64,000 nucleotides of DNA from Kineococcus endophyticus. GTDB lineage: Bacteria > Actinomycetota > Actinomycetes > Actinomycetales > Kineococcaceae. The DNA is taken from positions 62,001 to 126,000 of the forward strand of contig NZ_JBFNQN010000002.1 in the NCBI RefSeq assembly GCF_040796495.1. The letters run 5' to 3'. Within the stretch, counting starts at the first letter, position 1. Every line of letters begins with the position of its first letter. Under the pieces are notes generated by a model. It did no database searches, was not told where the DNA came from, and worked only from the letters and a program-made list of their open reading frames with translations. Position numbers and translations under genes: made by a program. Shown here piece by piece: positions 1 to 8,402 of this stretch.

Positions 1-1336
1 GCCCGGCGTCGGCGCGGTGCCCGTGAGGGCGGCGAACGCGTCGAGGTACTCCGCGTCGTAGCGGTGCCCGTGCCCCGCCGGCACCCGGGCGGCGCCGACG
101 AGGTCCCCCGTGGCCTGCCAGAACGACAGCAGGGGGACCCACGGCAGGTCCCGCGTGGGTGTGGGGCGCCACAGCAGGTCCGGGGACCAGGCCCCGACGG
201 GGTCCTCGGGGTGCAGGAGGACGTGGTCGCCGGCTCCGAGGAGGTGGCGCGCAGGTGCCGGGACGCCGACCCAGAGACCTCGCGGGCGGTCGGGGCGTCC
301 GGCCAGCGCCCGCAGGCCGCCCAGAGCCCCGAGGCTCTCCCCCGTGACGACCACGGCCGGGACCCGGCGTCCCTCGGCCCGCCGCCGCCGGACCTCGCCG
401 GTCACGGCGTCGACGAGCGCGCGGGTGGACTCCTGAACAGCGGCCGTCCCCCCCCACGTAGGCGACGAAGCTGGAGGACGCGGCGTACTGCTGGGCGACG
501 ACCGCGGTGTCGCCGTCGTGGAGGAACTCCACGGCGGCCGGCGCCGCCGGGTTCACCCAGCCGGTGCCGGTGGGAACGGCGACGAGGAGCAGCGAGCGGT
601 CGAAACCCCCTTCGCGCACGAGGTCGGCGACGGCCCGCTGCGCGCGGCCCCGGGCCGTGGGCGCCGCGTCCAGCCCGGCGTACACGCGGACCGGTTGCAC
701 CGCAGGGCGTCCGGTAGCGGCTTCGATGCGCGCCGCGGTCGGGGTCGCGGCCAGGAACTGCGCCCCCTTCAGCCCGGACGGGACAGCTGCGAGGTGCACG
801 GCCGCACCCGCCCCGAGCACGACGGCGATCAGCGCGGCGAGGACCGCGGTGCGGCGGCGGACGCGCCGCAGCATGTGCACCACCACCGCGGCCAGCAGCA
901 GGCCCGCCGCCACGGAGGCGCTGTGCTGCAACAGGTCCGGCGCCGGGGCGTGCACGGTGCGGGCGTCTGCGACCTGGCGGTGGAAGCTGACCGCGGTGCT
1001 CACCACGAGGAGGGTGAGGGCTCCCGGCAGGAACGGGACGGCGAGCCGGCTCCCGCTCCGCCCCCACCGACCCGCGACCCTCCCCACCAGCACACCCGCC
1101 ACGTGCCCGTGCAGCGCGGCCACCAGGACGAGGACCGCCTGCACGACGGGATCGCGCGGCAACAGGGACGGCAGAAGCACCACCGCCGCCGCGAGGAGCG
1201 CCCCGACCGGCCCGGGTGCGGGCCGGTGCACCCGCGCCCCGCGGACGGCGCGGGGTTCGGCGCGGGGTTCGACGCGGCGTTCGACGCGGGGTTCAGCGCG
1301 GGGTTCAGCGCGGGGTGGGGTCTCGAGGACGCTCAC
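1..1336 (-). pseudogene. Membrane alpha/beta-hydrolase (Abhydrolase_9 type), frameshifted and cut by the window edge
   Basis: The reading starts at GTG 1336, six bases below a GAGGA-type Shine-Dalgarno. The first ~30 residues are an Arg/Glu/Pro repeat, followed by four or five hydrophobic segments. Next come the family blocks VAVPTGTGWVNP and HDGDTAVVAQQYA, which I recognise from the actinobacterial membrane hydrolases with Abhydrolase_9 N- and C-terminal domains. After a run of eight C at 448-455 the matching protein moves to another frame. There it continues with the nucleophile elbow GESLGALGG, then DPVGAWSPDLLW, FWQATGDL and PAGHGHRY, up to the left edge. Reading seven C instead of eight would join the two halves. 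The original frame stays open to the edge but loses all family similarity. The change is either a sequencing error or a real slippage mutation. Substrate unknown. Confidence 0.75.
1250..1309. repeat. Five tandem 12-bp units in the hydrolase N-terminus
   Basis: Units of the form GCGGGGTTCGAC follow each other five times with one to three changes, and a partial sixth follows. The repeat is in frame with the minus-strand hydrolase and encodes (Arg-Ala/Val-Glu-Pro) repeats in the predicted cytoplasmic tail. Because 12 is a multiple of 3, copy-number change would alter tail length without breaking the frame. Confidence 0.85.
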
Positions 1337-1452
1337 CGGGTTCCTCCTGCAACGGGCACGTCACCGAGCGTGCGTCGCGGAGAGGGTCGGGCAGAACCGT
1401 GCTGACCCGTTGCGGCGGAGGGGGAACCGGCCCCGTGTGCGGGGGCCGTCCA

Positions 1453-1470
1453 CACCGTGCCAGCACGGTG
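1453..1470. promoter_or_regulatory. Short perfect inverted repeat upstream of the methyltransferase
   Basis: CACCGTGC and GCACGGTG form perfect 8-bp arms separated by two bases, about 60 bp before the methyltransferase ATG and between two divergent genes. It could be an operator or the base of a short hairpin. No regulator in the window is obviously its partner. Confidence 0.3.
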
Positions 1471-1528
1471 CGGACGGGGACGGCCAGCACGCTGGGCGGG
1501 TGGCCCCGCGGCGGACACGCTCGTGGCC

Positions 1529-2308
1529 ATGACCCTCACGTCCCGGCGTCCCTCCACCGCACTGAGCGACGACGTCCTGCTCACCGCCTACCGCGACCAC
1601 GTCGAGGACGTCGCCCGCGTCGTGCAGGAGCAGCGCCGACGGCTGGGGACGACGCCGGCCCTGCGGCCCCAGCTCGACGACCTCGAGGCGGAACTGACGT
1701 ACGCGCTGGTGCGGCACCTGCGGCCGCGGACGGTGCTGGAGATCGGCTGCTACTGGGGGTGGTCGACGACGTGGCTGCTGGCAGCGCTGCGGGACAACGG
1801 GTCCGGCCATCTGCACAGCGTCGACCGGGTGCCGCACGTCGAACGGGTCGTGGAGGCGGCCCTGCGTCCGCGGTGGACCTTCCACCGGGCGGACGTGCGC
1901 GACCGCACGGCCATGGTCCGGGAGCTGCGCCCGGACCTCGTGTTCGTGGACGCGGCGCACACGCGCGCCTTCGGGCGGTGGGTGACCTCGACCCTCTTCA
2001 CCGAGGTGCCGCCGGGGACCCCGGTGAGCGTCCACGACGTGTACCGGCACCGCACCACGCTGCCCGTGAGCGAGGGTCGGGTGCTGGAGGACTGGGCCCT
2101 GCGCGGCGGGGTCGGTCTGCTGACGGTCGCGCGCGCCCGGGCACCCTGGCTGCGGGCCGCCCTGCACGACCTGCGCCGCGAGGCGGGCATCACCGGGGCC
2201 CGCGGGACCGGCCGCGACCCCATGGTGTGGCTCACCCTGCCGGGGGTGCGGCCGCTACCGTCGGGAGCACCGTCGGACCCGTTGGACGAGGTCCGTCCCG
2301 ACCGGTGA
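1529..2308 (+). CDS. Class I SAM-dependent methyltransferase
   Basis: This 259-residue protein has the Rossmann-fold motif I of class I methyltransferases (LEIGCYWGWSTTWLL, residues ~69-83). An acidic residue follows the next strand (SVDRVPH), and VFVDAAHTRAFG matches the motif region of the Methyltransf_24 group. A GTG 72 bases upstream would give a longer frame, but the added residues are low-complexity and overlap the inverted repeat, so ATG 1529 is preferred. The methyl acceptor cannot be told from sequence. The stop lies four bases before the histidine kinase start, so it may be cotranscribed with the two-component system. Confidence 0.8.
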   Translation: MTLTSRRPSTALSDDVLLTAYRDHVEDVARVVQEQRRRLGTTPALRPQLDDLEAELTYALVRHLRPRTVLEIGCYWGWSTTWLLAALRDNGSGHLHSVDRVPHVERVVEAALRPRWTFHRADVRDRTAMVRELRPDLVFVDAAHTRAFGRWVTSTLFTEVPPGTPVSVHDVYRHRTTLPVSEGRVLEDWALRGGVGLLTVARARAPWLRAALHDLRREAGITGARGTGRDPMVWLTLPGVRPLPSGAPSDPLDEVRPDR

Positions 2309-2311
2309 GGA

Positions 2312-3556
2312 GTGGTGAGCGCCGTGGCCACCGGTCCGACCGGCGCCCGGGCGGGGACGGCCCGCCGCCGGGTGCTGCGCCTCGTGGCGTACCGCCTCGC
2401 CTCGATCCCCGTCCTGCTGCTGGCCGTCGGCGTCGTGGGGCTGTTCATCGTCTCGGCCGTGACGTCGGTGACCGTCCTGGGCGTGGTGCTGCTCGTGCTC
2501 ACGCTGCGGGCCGCCCGGCTCGTCGCCCGCCTCGACACCTGGCTCGTGGCCCAGGTCCTCGGTGAACGGTGGCAGTGGCCGGACGCGGGCCGGCCACCGG
2601 TCCGGGGGTGGGCGCGGGTGTGGCGCCTCGTCGGCGACCCCCACGGCTGGTGGGCGGGCGGCTACCTCCTGGTGAAGATCCCGCTGGGTCTGGCCTCGGT
2701 GTACCTGCCGGCGTTCGTCGTGGGGACGCTCCTCCTGGACGGCACGGACCCGGCGACGCTGGACGCCGGGGCGGTGGCGTCCCGGGTGGTCGTCCTGCTG
2801 CTGGCGTTCGCCCTCGGGGCCGGGCTGACGGTCCTCGAACTGCGGACCGGCCGGGCCCTGGCGGGGGTCGCCCGTCGCCAGGTCGGCCGCGCGGCGCTGC
2901 TGGAGACCCAGCGGGCGGACCTCCTCGCCGAGGCCGCCGCGGGTCGTCGCCGCCTCGAACGGGACCTGCACGACGGGACCCAGGCCCGGCTCACGGCGCT
3001 CGTCCTGACCCTCGACCTGGCCCGCAACGCCCCCGGCCTGACACCCGCCTCGGCCGCGGCGGGGCTGGTCGACGAGGCCCACGCCGCCACGCTGACGACG
3101 ATCGAGGAACTGCGCACCATCGTCCACGGTGTGCGGCCCCCCGCACTGCACGACGGCCTCGGGGCGGCCCTGCGCGAACTCGTCGGAACCGCCGGGGGCG
3201 GGGTGGAGCTCGAGATCGGCGAACCGTTCGAGGAACCCGACGACACGGTCGGGCTCATCGCCTACTACTGCGTCGCCGAACTCCTCACCAACGCGCGCCG
3301 GCACGCCGGCGCGACCCGCACCCGGGTCCGGGCCCGCACCCAGGACGGGGTGCTGCAGGTGCAGGTGCGCGACGACGGCCGCGGGGGCGCCCACGCTGGG
3401 CGCGGCAGCGGAATGCGCGGGCTGCGGGACCGCGTCGCCACCGTCGACGGCACGATGGTCGTCGACAGCCCGCAGGCCCGGGGCACGACGGTGGACGTCG
3501 TGCTGCCCGTGCGGGTGGGACGAGCGGTGCACGACGCCGGGAGGAGGTCGCCGTGA
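2312..3556 (+). CDS. NarL-family sensor histidine kinase
   Basis: The protein (~414 residues) has an N-terminal half with about four hydrophobic segments resembling the actinobacterial putative sensor domain. The HisKA_3 dimerisation block follows, with the phosphorylated histidine in ERDLHDGTQ (~H220), then a HATPase_c domain with an N box (ELLTNARRHA, ~residue 327) and a G box (DDGRGG). It should autophosphorylate and pass phosphate to the regulator encoded next. GTG 2312, 2315 and 2324 are all in frame; the GAGGAG at 2307-2312 fits GTG 2324 best, so the first four residues are doubtful. Its last bases overlap the response regulator start (GTGA), which implies translational coupling. Confidence 0.9.
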   Translation: MVSAVATGPTGARAGTARRRVLRLVAYRLASIPVLLLAVGVVGLFIVSAVTSVTVLGVVLLVLTLRAARLVARLDTWLVAQVLGERWQWPDAGRPPVRGWARVWRLVGDPHGWWAGGYLLVKIPLGLASVYLPAFVVGTLLLDGTDPATLDAGAVASRVVVLLLAFALGAGLTVLELRTGRALAGVARRQVGRAALLETQRADLLAEAAAGRRRLERDLHDGTQARLTALVLTLDLARNAPGLTPASAAAGLVDEAHAATLTTIEELRTIVHGVRPPALHDGLGAALRELVGTAGGGVELEIGEPFEEPDDTVGLIAYYCVAELLTNARRHAGATRTRVRARTQDGVLQVQVRDDGRGGAHAGRGSGMRGLRDRVATVDGTMVVDSPQARGTTVDVVLPVRVGRAVHDAGRRSP

Positions 3557-4230
3557 CCGAGGACACCGAGCCGCGAGGTCTCGCCGTCGCCGTCGTGGAG
3601 GACAGCGGGGTCGTGCGCGACGGCCTCGTCCGGTTGCTCACGGCCCACGGGCACCGGGTCGTGCTGTCGGACCCGGAACCCGCCGGCCTCGTGGAGGCGG
3701 TCGTCGCCGGGACGGTCCACGTCGCCCTCCTCGACGTGCGGATGCCGCCGTCGTTCACCGACGAGGGCGTGCAGGCGGCCCTCGACTGCCGGACGGCCGT
3801 CCCCGACTTCCCCGTGCTGCTGTTCTCGCAGTACGTCGAGTGGCGCACCACCCAGCGGCTGCTGCAGGCCTCCAGCACCGGGGTGGGCTACCTGCTGAAG
3901 GACCGCGTGGCGGACACCCGCGAGTTCGTGCGCTCCCTGGAGCAGGTCGCGGCGGGCGGGACGGTCATCGACCCCAGCGTCATCCAGCTGCTCGTGGGTC
4001 GCCGTCCGGCCGACGGTTCACCCCTGGCCCGGCTCGGCGACCGCGAGCTCGAGGTGCTGCAGCGGATGGCGCAGGGGGCGACGAACATCGCCATCGCGCG
4101 GACCCTCGGCATCGCGGAACGGTCGGTGGAGAAGCACATCGCGAACGTGTTCACGAAGCTGCAGCTGGAACCGTCCCGCACCGAGCACCGCCGGGTGCTG
4201 GCCGTCCTCACCTACCTCGCGGAGCAGTGA
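3553..4230 (+). CDS. NarL/LuxR-family response regulator
   Basis: This 225-residue regulator has a receiver domain with an acidic pocket (VVEDS near the N-terminus), the phosphoacceptor Asp61 in LLDVRMP and the conserved Lys in YLLKDRV. The C-terminal LuxR-type helix-turn-helix is at ~155-215 (GDRELEVLQRMAQGATNIAI and RSVEKHIANVFTKL). The start GTG 3553 follows GAGGAGG and overlaps the kinase stop, so the two form one operon. The 3' end overlaps the end of the convergent MaoC gene by 23 bp. Target promoters are unknown. Confidence 0.93.
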   Translation: MTEDTEPRGLAVAVVEDSGVVRDGLVRLLTAHGHRVVLSDPEPAGLVEAVVAGTVHVALLDVRMPPSFTDEGVQAALDCRTAVPDFPVLLFSQYVEWRTTQRLLQASSTGVGYLLKDRVADTREFVRSLEQVAAGGTVIDPSVIQLLVGRRPADGSPLARLGDRELEVLQRMAQGATNIAIARTLGIAERSVEKHIANVFTKLQLEPSRTEHRRVLAVLTYLAEQ

Positions 4231-5080
4231 CCTCCCGACGCAACCGGGTCGCGAGGTGCACCTTCTCGCCGTCCCGGCTGCGCACGGCGCTGCTCCACCC
4301 GTCGGCCTCGCGGCGCGCGACGTGCCGGACGGTCGAGGGCAGGTAAAGGGGGGAGCCGAAGTCCACCTCGTACCGCGCCGCGCCGAGGGCCGGGCCGCCG
4401 AGGTCGGCCAGGGCCCGCGAGGCGGTCCACATCCCGTGCGCGATGGCCCGGCGGAACCCGAACGCCCGCGCGGTCAGCGGGGAGACGTGGACGGGGTTCA
4501 CGTCGCCGCTGACCGCGCCGTAGCGGCGGCCGAGGTCGGCCGGGACGCGCCAGACCGTGCCCTCCCCCGCGGGCGCGTCGAGCCGGGCGGCGTCGCGCGG
4601 GATCCCCGGCCAGTCCACGCCCCGTGCGAGGTAGCTGCTCCGCCCCGTCCAGACGGGGGCGCGCTCCCCGGCGACGGTGAGTTCGGTGCGCAGTTCGACG
4701 GTCGCCCCGCGGCGGTGCGGGAGCATCCCCACCGCGCGCACGGACAGGTCGAACCGCTCGCCGGCGTGGAGGGCGCGGGTCTGCTCGAACTCCTGCTGCA
4801 CGTGCAGCACACCGACGACGGAGAACGGGAACGGCTCGCGGACCATGAGGTCCACCTGCAGGCCGAACGCGACGACCTGAGGGAAGGGCAGCGGCACCTC
4901 GTCGCGCACCGGGAACCCCGTGAGACGGCAGAACTCCGTCAGCCGGCCGGAGTCGAACCGCTGGTCCCGCAGCACGACCCGGGTGCGGGGGAAGTCCAGC
5001 CGCCGCGAGGGGCGGCTCAGCACCGACCGGGCGTAGAGCGCCGGGAAGGACGGCGGCGCGGTGAGTTCGCGGGTGTCCAT
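4208..5080 (-). CDS. MaoC-family (R)-3-hydroxyacyl dehydratase, HtdX-like
   Basis: This is a 290-residue double hot-dog protein. The C-terminal half carries the hydratase-2 motif (YGAVSGDVNPVHVSPLTA) with the catalytic Asp and His, followed by GFRRAIAHGMW. It should hydrate or dehydrate 2-enoyl/3-hydroxyacyl thioesters. It is last in the order thiolase-FabG4-MaoC with one-base TGATG overlaps, matching the mycobacterial neighbourhood of htdX (Rv0241c), fabG4 (Rv0242c) and fadA2 (Rv0243), as I recall it. The ATG at 5080 sits directly on the fabG stop. Whether it works in fatty-acid synthesis or breakdown is not shown; the thiolase and acyl-CoA dehydrogenase neighbours favour breakdown. Confidence 0.88.
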   Translation of the reverse strand: MDTRELTAPPSFPALYARSVLSRPSRRLDFPRTRVVLRDQRFDSGRLTEFCRLTGFPVRDEVPLPFPQVVAFGLQVDLMVREPFPFSVVGVLHVQQEFEQTRALHAGERFDLSVRAVGMLPHRRGATVELRTELTVAGERAPVWTGRSSYLARGVDWPGIPRDAARLDAPAGEGTVWRVPADLGRRYGAVSGDVNPVHVSPLTARAFGFRRAIAHGMWTASRALADLGGPALGAARYEVDFGSPLYLPSTVRHVARREADGWSSAVRSRDGEKVHLATRLRREVTAPRGR

Positions 5081-6399
5081 CACGCCCCCAGCAGGTTCTG
5101 GCCGCACACCCGCAGCACCTGGCCGTCGACCCCCGCCGCGTCGGGCTGGGCGAGCCACGCGATCGTCTCGGCCACGTCGACGGGCAGCCCGCCCTGCTGC
5201 AGGCTCGACGTGCGGCGCCCGAGTTCGCGCGGGACGGGAGGCATCGCGGCCGTCATCGGCGTCTCGATGAAACCCGGCGCGACGGCGTTGACGGCGAAAC
5301 CCCGCTCGGACAGCGGGCCGGCGAGCGCCTGGACGAGCCCGATCAGCCCCGCCTTGCTCGTCGAGTAGTTCGTCTGCCCCTTCGCCCCCGCGATGCCGTT
5401 CATCGACGACAGGCACACGAACCGCGCCCCCGGTGCCAGGGCGCCGGGGTGGTCCAGGAGGGCGGTGGTGAGGCGGATCGGCGCGCCGAGGTTGACGGCG
5501 AGGACGGAACCCCACGCGGCCTCGTCGAGGTTCACGAACGACCGGTCGCGCGTGATGCCGGCGTTGTGCACGACGACGTCGGCGCCCTCGAACCGGTCGG
5601 CGAGGTGCTCGGCGAGGGTCCGCGGCGCACTGTCGGCCGTGACGTCCAGGTGCAGCGTGGAACCGCCGACGCGGTTCGCGACGGCCGCAAGCTTCTCCCC
5701 CGACGCGGCGATGTCGACGCAGACGACGTGGTGCCCCGTGCGGGCCAGCACCTCGGCGGTCGCGGCGCCGATGCCTTGCGCCGCACCGGTGACGACGGCG
5801 ACGCGCTGGTCCCGCACGGGCCGCGGCTCACCGGGGCCGACGACGAGCGGCTGCCCGTCGACGTAGGCGGAGCGGGCCGAGCAGAAGAACTGCACCGCGC
5901 TGCGCAGGGACGTCGTCGCGCCGTCGGCGACGCGCAGGAGGTTCACGGTCGTGCCGCCGCGGGCCTCCTTGCCGAGGCTGCGGACGAAACCCTCCAGACC
6001 CTGCTGGACGGCGCGCGCCTCGGGGTCCTCCACGTCCGCCGGCACCGCGGACAGCACGAGGACGCGGCCCCGCGTGCGCTTGAACTCCGGCGCGGTGGCC
6101 AGGAGTTCGCCGAGCTGGTCCACCGTCCGCAGTCCGGACGCGTCGACGACGAGCGCGCCCAGGTTCCCGGTGCCCGCGTCGAGGCTCGCTCCGGCGGCCC
6201 GCAACGTCTCGCGGACGGTGTCGACGTGGCGGGCCCCGCTCAGGCCCGTGACGAGGGCGGGTCCGGTCAGCAGGTCCTGGCCCTCCTCGTACCGGCGCAA
6301 CCGCGGCGGGCGGGGCAGGCCGGTGCGGGCGGCGAGGAACCTGCCCGGTCCGGTGCGGACGAAGGTGCCGTAGGGGTCGCCCGCCGGCGCGCCGGCCAT
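5080..6399 (-). CDS. High-molecular-weight 3-oxoacyl-ACP/CoA reductase (FabG4-like)
   Basis: At 439 residues it is far longer than ordinary FabG (~245) and matches the two-domain FabG4 type. An N-terminal flavodoxin-like domain (1-~210) lacks a full dinucleotide motif. A complete short-chain dehydrogenase follows, with TGAAQGIG cofactor loop, NAG motif (VVHNAGITRDRS) and the Ser-Tyr-Lys triad (SSMNG; NYSTSK). FabG4 enzymes reduce 3-oxoacyl thioesters with NADH. It is coupled to the thiolase upstream and the MaoC gene downstream by one-base overlaps. The C-terminus is intact (VDGQVLRVCGQNLLGA). Confidence 0.92.
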   Translation of the reverse strand: MAGAPAGDPYGTFVRTGPGRFLAARTGLPRPPRLRRYEEGQDLLTGPALVTGLSGARHVDTVRETLRAAGASLDAGTGNLGALVVDASGLRTVDQLGELLATAPEFKRTRGRVLVLSAVPADVEDPEARAVQQGLEGFVRSLGKEARGGTTVNLLRVADGATTSLRSAVQFFCSARSAYVDGQPLVVGPGEPRPVRDQRVAVVTGAAQGIGAATAEVLARTGHHVVCVDIAASGEKLAAVANRVGGSTLHLDVTADSAPRTLAEHLADRFEGADVVVHNAGITRDRSFVNLDEAAWGSVLAVNLGAPIRLTTALLDHPGALAPGARFVCLSSMNGIAGAKGQTNYSTSKAGLIGLVQALAGPLSERGFAVNAVAPGFIETPMTAAMPPVPRELGRRTSSLQQGGLPVDVAETIAWLAQPDAAGVDGQVLRVCGQNLLGA

Positions 6400-7640
6400 C
6401 AGGCCTCCACCAGCGCGACGATGCCCTGACCGCCTGCGGCGCAGACGGAGATGAGCGCCTTGCCGCCGCCGCGCTCGTGCAGCAGCTTCGCCGTCGTCGC
6501 CAGCAGGCGGGCCCCGGTCGCCGCGAACGGGTGGCCGGTCGCCAGCGAGGACCCGGCGACGTTGAGCTTCTCGCGCGGGACGGTGCCCAGGCCCTTGCCC
6601 TCCCACGCGGAGAGCGTCGCGAGGACCGTCGAGGCGAACGCCTCGTGCACCTCGACGAGGTCGAGGTCGGCCAGCGTCAGTCCGTGCCGTGCGAGCAGCC
6701 GCGGGGCCGCCTCGACGGGCGCGGTGAGCAACCCCTCGCCGTGGACGTGGTCCACGGCCGCGGTCTCGGCGTCGTCGAGGTGGGCCAGGACCGGCAGGCG
6801 GCGTTGCGCGGCCCACTCGTCCGAGGCCAGCAGGACGGCGGCGGCCCCGTCGGTGAGCGGCGTCGAGTTCCCCGCCGTCATCGTCGCCTCGCCGTCGAGG
6901 TCGCGCCCGAACACCGGTTTCAGCGCGGCCAGCTTCTCCAGCGTGGTGTCGGGCCGCAGCAGGTCGTCCCGGCGCACTCCGAGGTAGGGCGTCAGCAGGT
7001 CGTCGAAGAAGCCACGCTCGTAGGCGGCGGCGAGGTTGCGGTGGCTGGCGAGGGCCAGTTCGTCCTGGGCCACGCGGCTCACGCCGGACGCCAGGGCGGT
7101 GCGGGCCGCGTGCTCACCCATGGACAACCCCGTCCGCGCCTCGGCGTTGCGGGGCGGCAGCGGGCGCAGCTGGCCCGGGCGCAGCTTCGAGACGGCCGCC
7201 AGCCGCTGGCCGACCGTGCGGGCCCGGGACAGCTCCAGCAGCACGTGGCGCAGGCCGTCGTCGACGGCGATGGGTGCATCGCTCGCGGAGTCGGTCCCGC
7301 CGGCGATGCCCGCCTCGATCTGTCCGAGGGCGATCTTGTTGGCGACCAGGACGGCCGTCTCCAGACCCGTCGCGCAGGCCTGCTGCACGTCGTAGGTCGG
7401 GGTGGCCGGGTCCAGCGCGGTGGACAGGACGGCCTCGCGCGTGAGGTTGAGGTCGCGGCTGTGCTTCAGGACGGCACCCGCCACGACCTCCCCGAGGCGT
7501 TCGCCGGCCAGGCCGTAGCGGGCGACGAGGCCGTCGAGCGCGGCCACGAGGAGGTCCTGCGCCGAGACGTGGGCGTACCGCCGTCCGGCGCGGACGAACG
7601 GTGTGCGGTTGCCTCCGACGATCGCGGCTCTGCGTGTCAC
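6399..7640 (-). CDS. Acetyl-CoA C-acyltransferase (FadA2/FadI-like thiolase)
   Basis: This 413-residue thiolase has nucleophile Cys89 (VQQACATGLE), the HEAF block (VEVHEAFAS), the GHPFAATGA histidine block and the C-terminal CAAGGQG cysteine. It should cleave 3-oxoacyl-CoA to acetyl-CoA and a shortened acyl-CoA. The start is GTG 7640 (MTRRAAIVGG after initiation), the first gene of the three-gene minus-strand operon. It is transcribed divergently from the TetR gene across a 93-bp region that holds a palindrome, which suggests shared control with the acyl-CoA dehydrogenase. Confidence 0.93.
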   Translation of the reverse strand: MTRRAAIVGGNRTPFVRAGRRYAHVSAQDLLVAALDGLVARYGLAGERLGEVVAGAVLKHSRDLNLTREAVLSTALDPATPTYDVQQACATGLETAVLVANKIALGQIEAGIAGGTDSASDAPIAVDDGLRHVLLELSRARTVGQRLAAVSKLRPGQLRPLPPRNAEARTGLSMGEHAARTALASGVSRVAQDELALASHRNLAAAYERGFFDDLLTPYLGVRRDDLLRPDTTLEKLAALKPVFGRDLDGEATMTAGNSTPLTDGAAAVLLASDEWAAQRRLPVLAHLDDAETAAVDHVHGEGLLTAPVEAAPRLLARHGLTLADLDLVEVHEAFASTVLATLSAWEGKGLGTVPREKLNVAGSSLATGHPFAATGARLLATTAKLLHERGGGKALISVCAAGGQGIVALVEA

Positions 7641-7687
7641 GTGGTCCCCCGTGCGGTCCGAGTGGGCGAAGTTCTCCGAAGTTAACA

Positions 7688-7709
7688 GGTACTCGGGGTA
7701 CCCGATACC
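7688..7709. promoter_or_regulatory. Candidate TetR operator between thiolase and tetR
   Basis: An interrupted palindrome has arms GGTA(C)TCGGG and CCCGATACC around a central GTA, with one unpaired C in the left arm. It lies 24 bp before the TetR GTG and 47 bp from the thiolase start, the usual place for an autoregulated divergent operator. Assigning it to the adjacent TetR protein is inference. Confidence 0.45.
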
Positions 7710-7733
7710 CGTCGTCCGAGGTACCTTCGAGGA

Positions 7734-8402
7734 GTGGAGGTCATCGAGGACGGCACCGCCGTCGCACCCGCCGCGACCGAGGACGGACGCCGGACCCGTT
7801 GGGCCGAGCACCGCCGTCGTCGCCGCGAGGAACTCGTGACCGCCGCCCTGCGCGCCATCACGGCCAAGGGGGCCGGGGTGGGCATGGACGAGGTCGCCGC
7901 CGTGGCCGGCACCAGCAAGACCGTCCTCTACCGCCACTTCGCGGACAAGGAGGACCTCTACCTCGCCGTCGCCGAACGGGTGAACGCGCGCATCCTGCGC
8001 GAACTGGCCCAGGCCGTCGACAGCGCGAGCGACCCCCGCGACGGCCTCGTCGCGATCATCGGCGCCTACGTGCGCCTGGTCGAGGCCGACCCGGAGGTCT
8101 ACCGGTTCGTCGTCTCGCACCCGTTCCTCGAACGTCCCCTCACGACCGACCCCGTCCAGCGGATCTCGGGCACCATCGCCGCCGAGACCGCCCGCACCAT
8201 CACCGCGCACCTGCGGGTGGGCGGCGCCCGCGGAGCATCCGCGGACGTCCTGGCGCACGGGATCATCGCGATGATCCGCACCGCCGCGGACCGGTGGATC
8301 TCCAGCCCCGACCGCGTCTCCGCCGACACGCTCGTCTCCGATCTCACGCAACTCGCCTGGGGCGGCCTGCAGGCCGTCCTGACCCCGGAGGAGGTTCAGT
8401 GA
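7734..8402 (+). CDS. TetR/AcrR-family transcriptional regulator of the fatty-acid module
   Basis: The 222-residue protein has an N-terminal helix-turn-helix (EVAAVAGTSKTVLYRHFADKE, ~60-80), the most conserved TetR block. A helical ligand domain follows, with VYRFVVSHPFLERP typical of actinobacterial fatty-acid regulators. GTG 7734 follows GAGGA. The gene overlaps the acyl-CoA dehydrogenase start by GTGA, so regulator and dehydrogenase are cotranslated. An acyl-CoA ligand and repression of both divergent arms are inferred from context. Confidence 0.9.
   Translation: MEVIEDGTAVAPAATEDGRRTRWAEHRRRRREELVTAALRAITAKGAGVGMDEVAAVAGTSKTVLYRHFADKEDLYLAVAERVNARILRELAQAVDSASDPRDGLVAIIGAYVRLVEADPEVYRFVVSHPFLERPLTTDPVQRISGTIAAETARTITAHLRVGGARGASADVLAHGIIAMIRTAADRWISSPDRVSADTLVSDLTQLAWGGLQAVLTPEEVQ

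Noticed and set aside
402-1067. A 221-codon minus-strand frame at the left end
   Set aside because: It overlaps the real hydrolase frame, lacks any family motif and is Arg/Gly-rich; a shadow.
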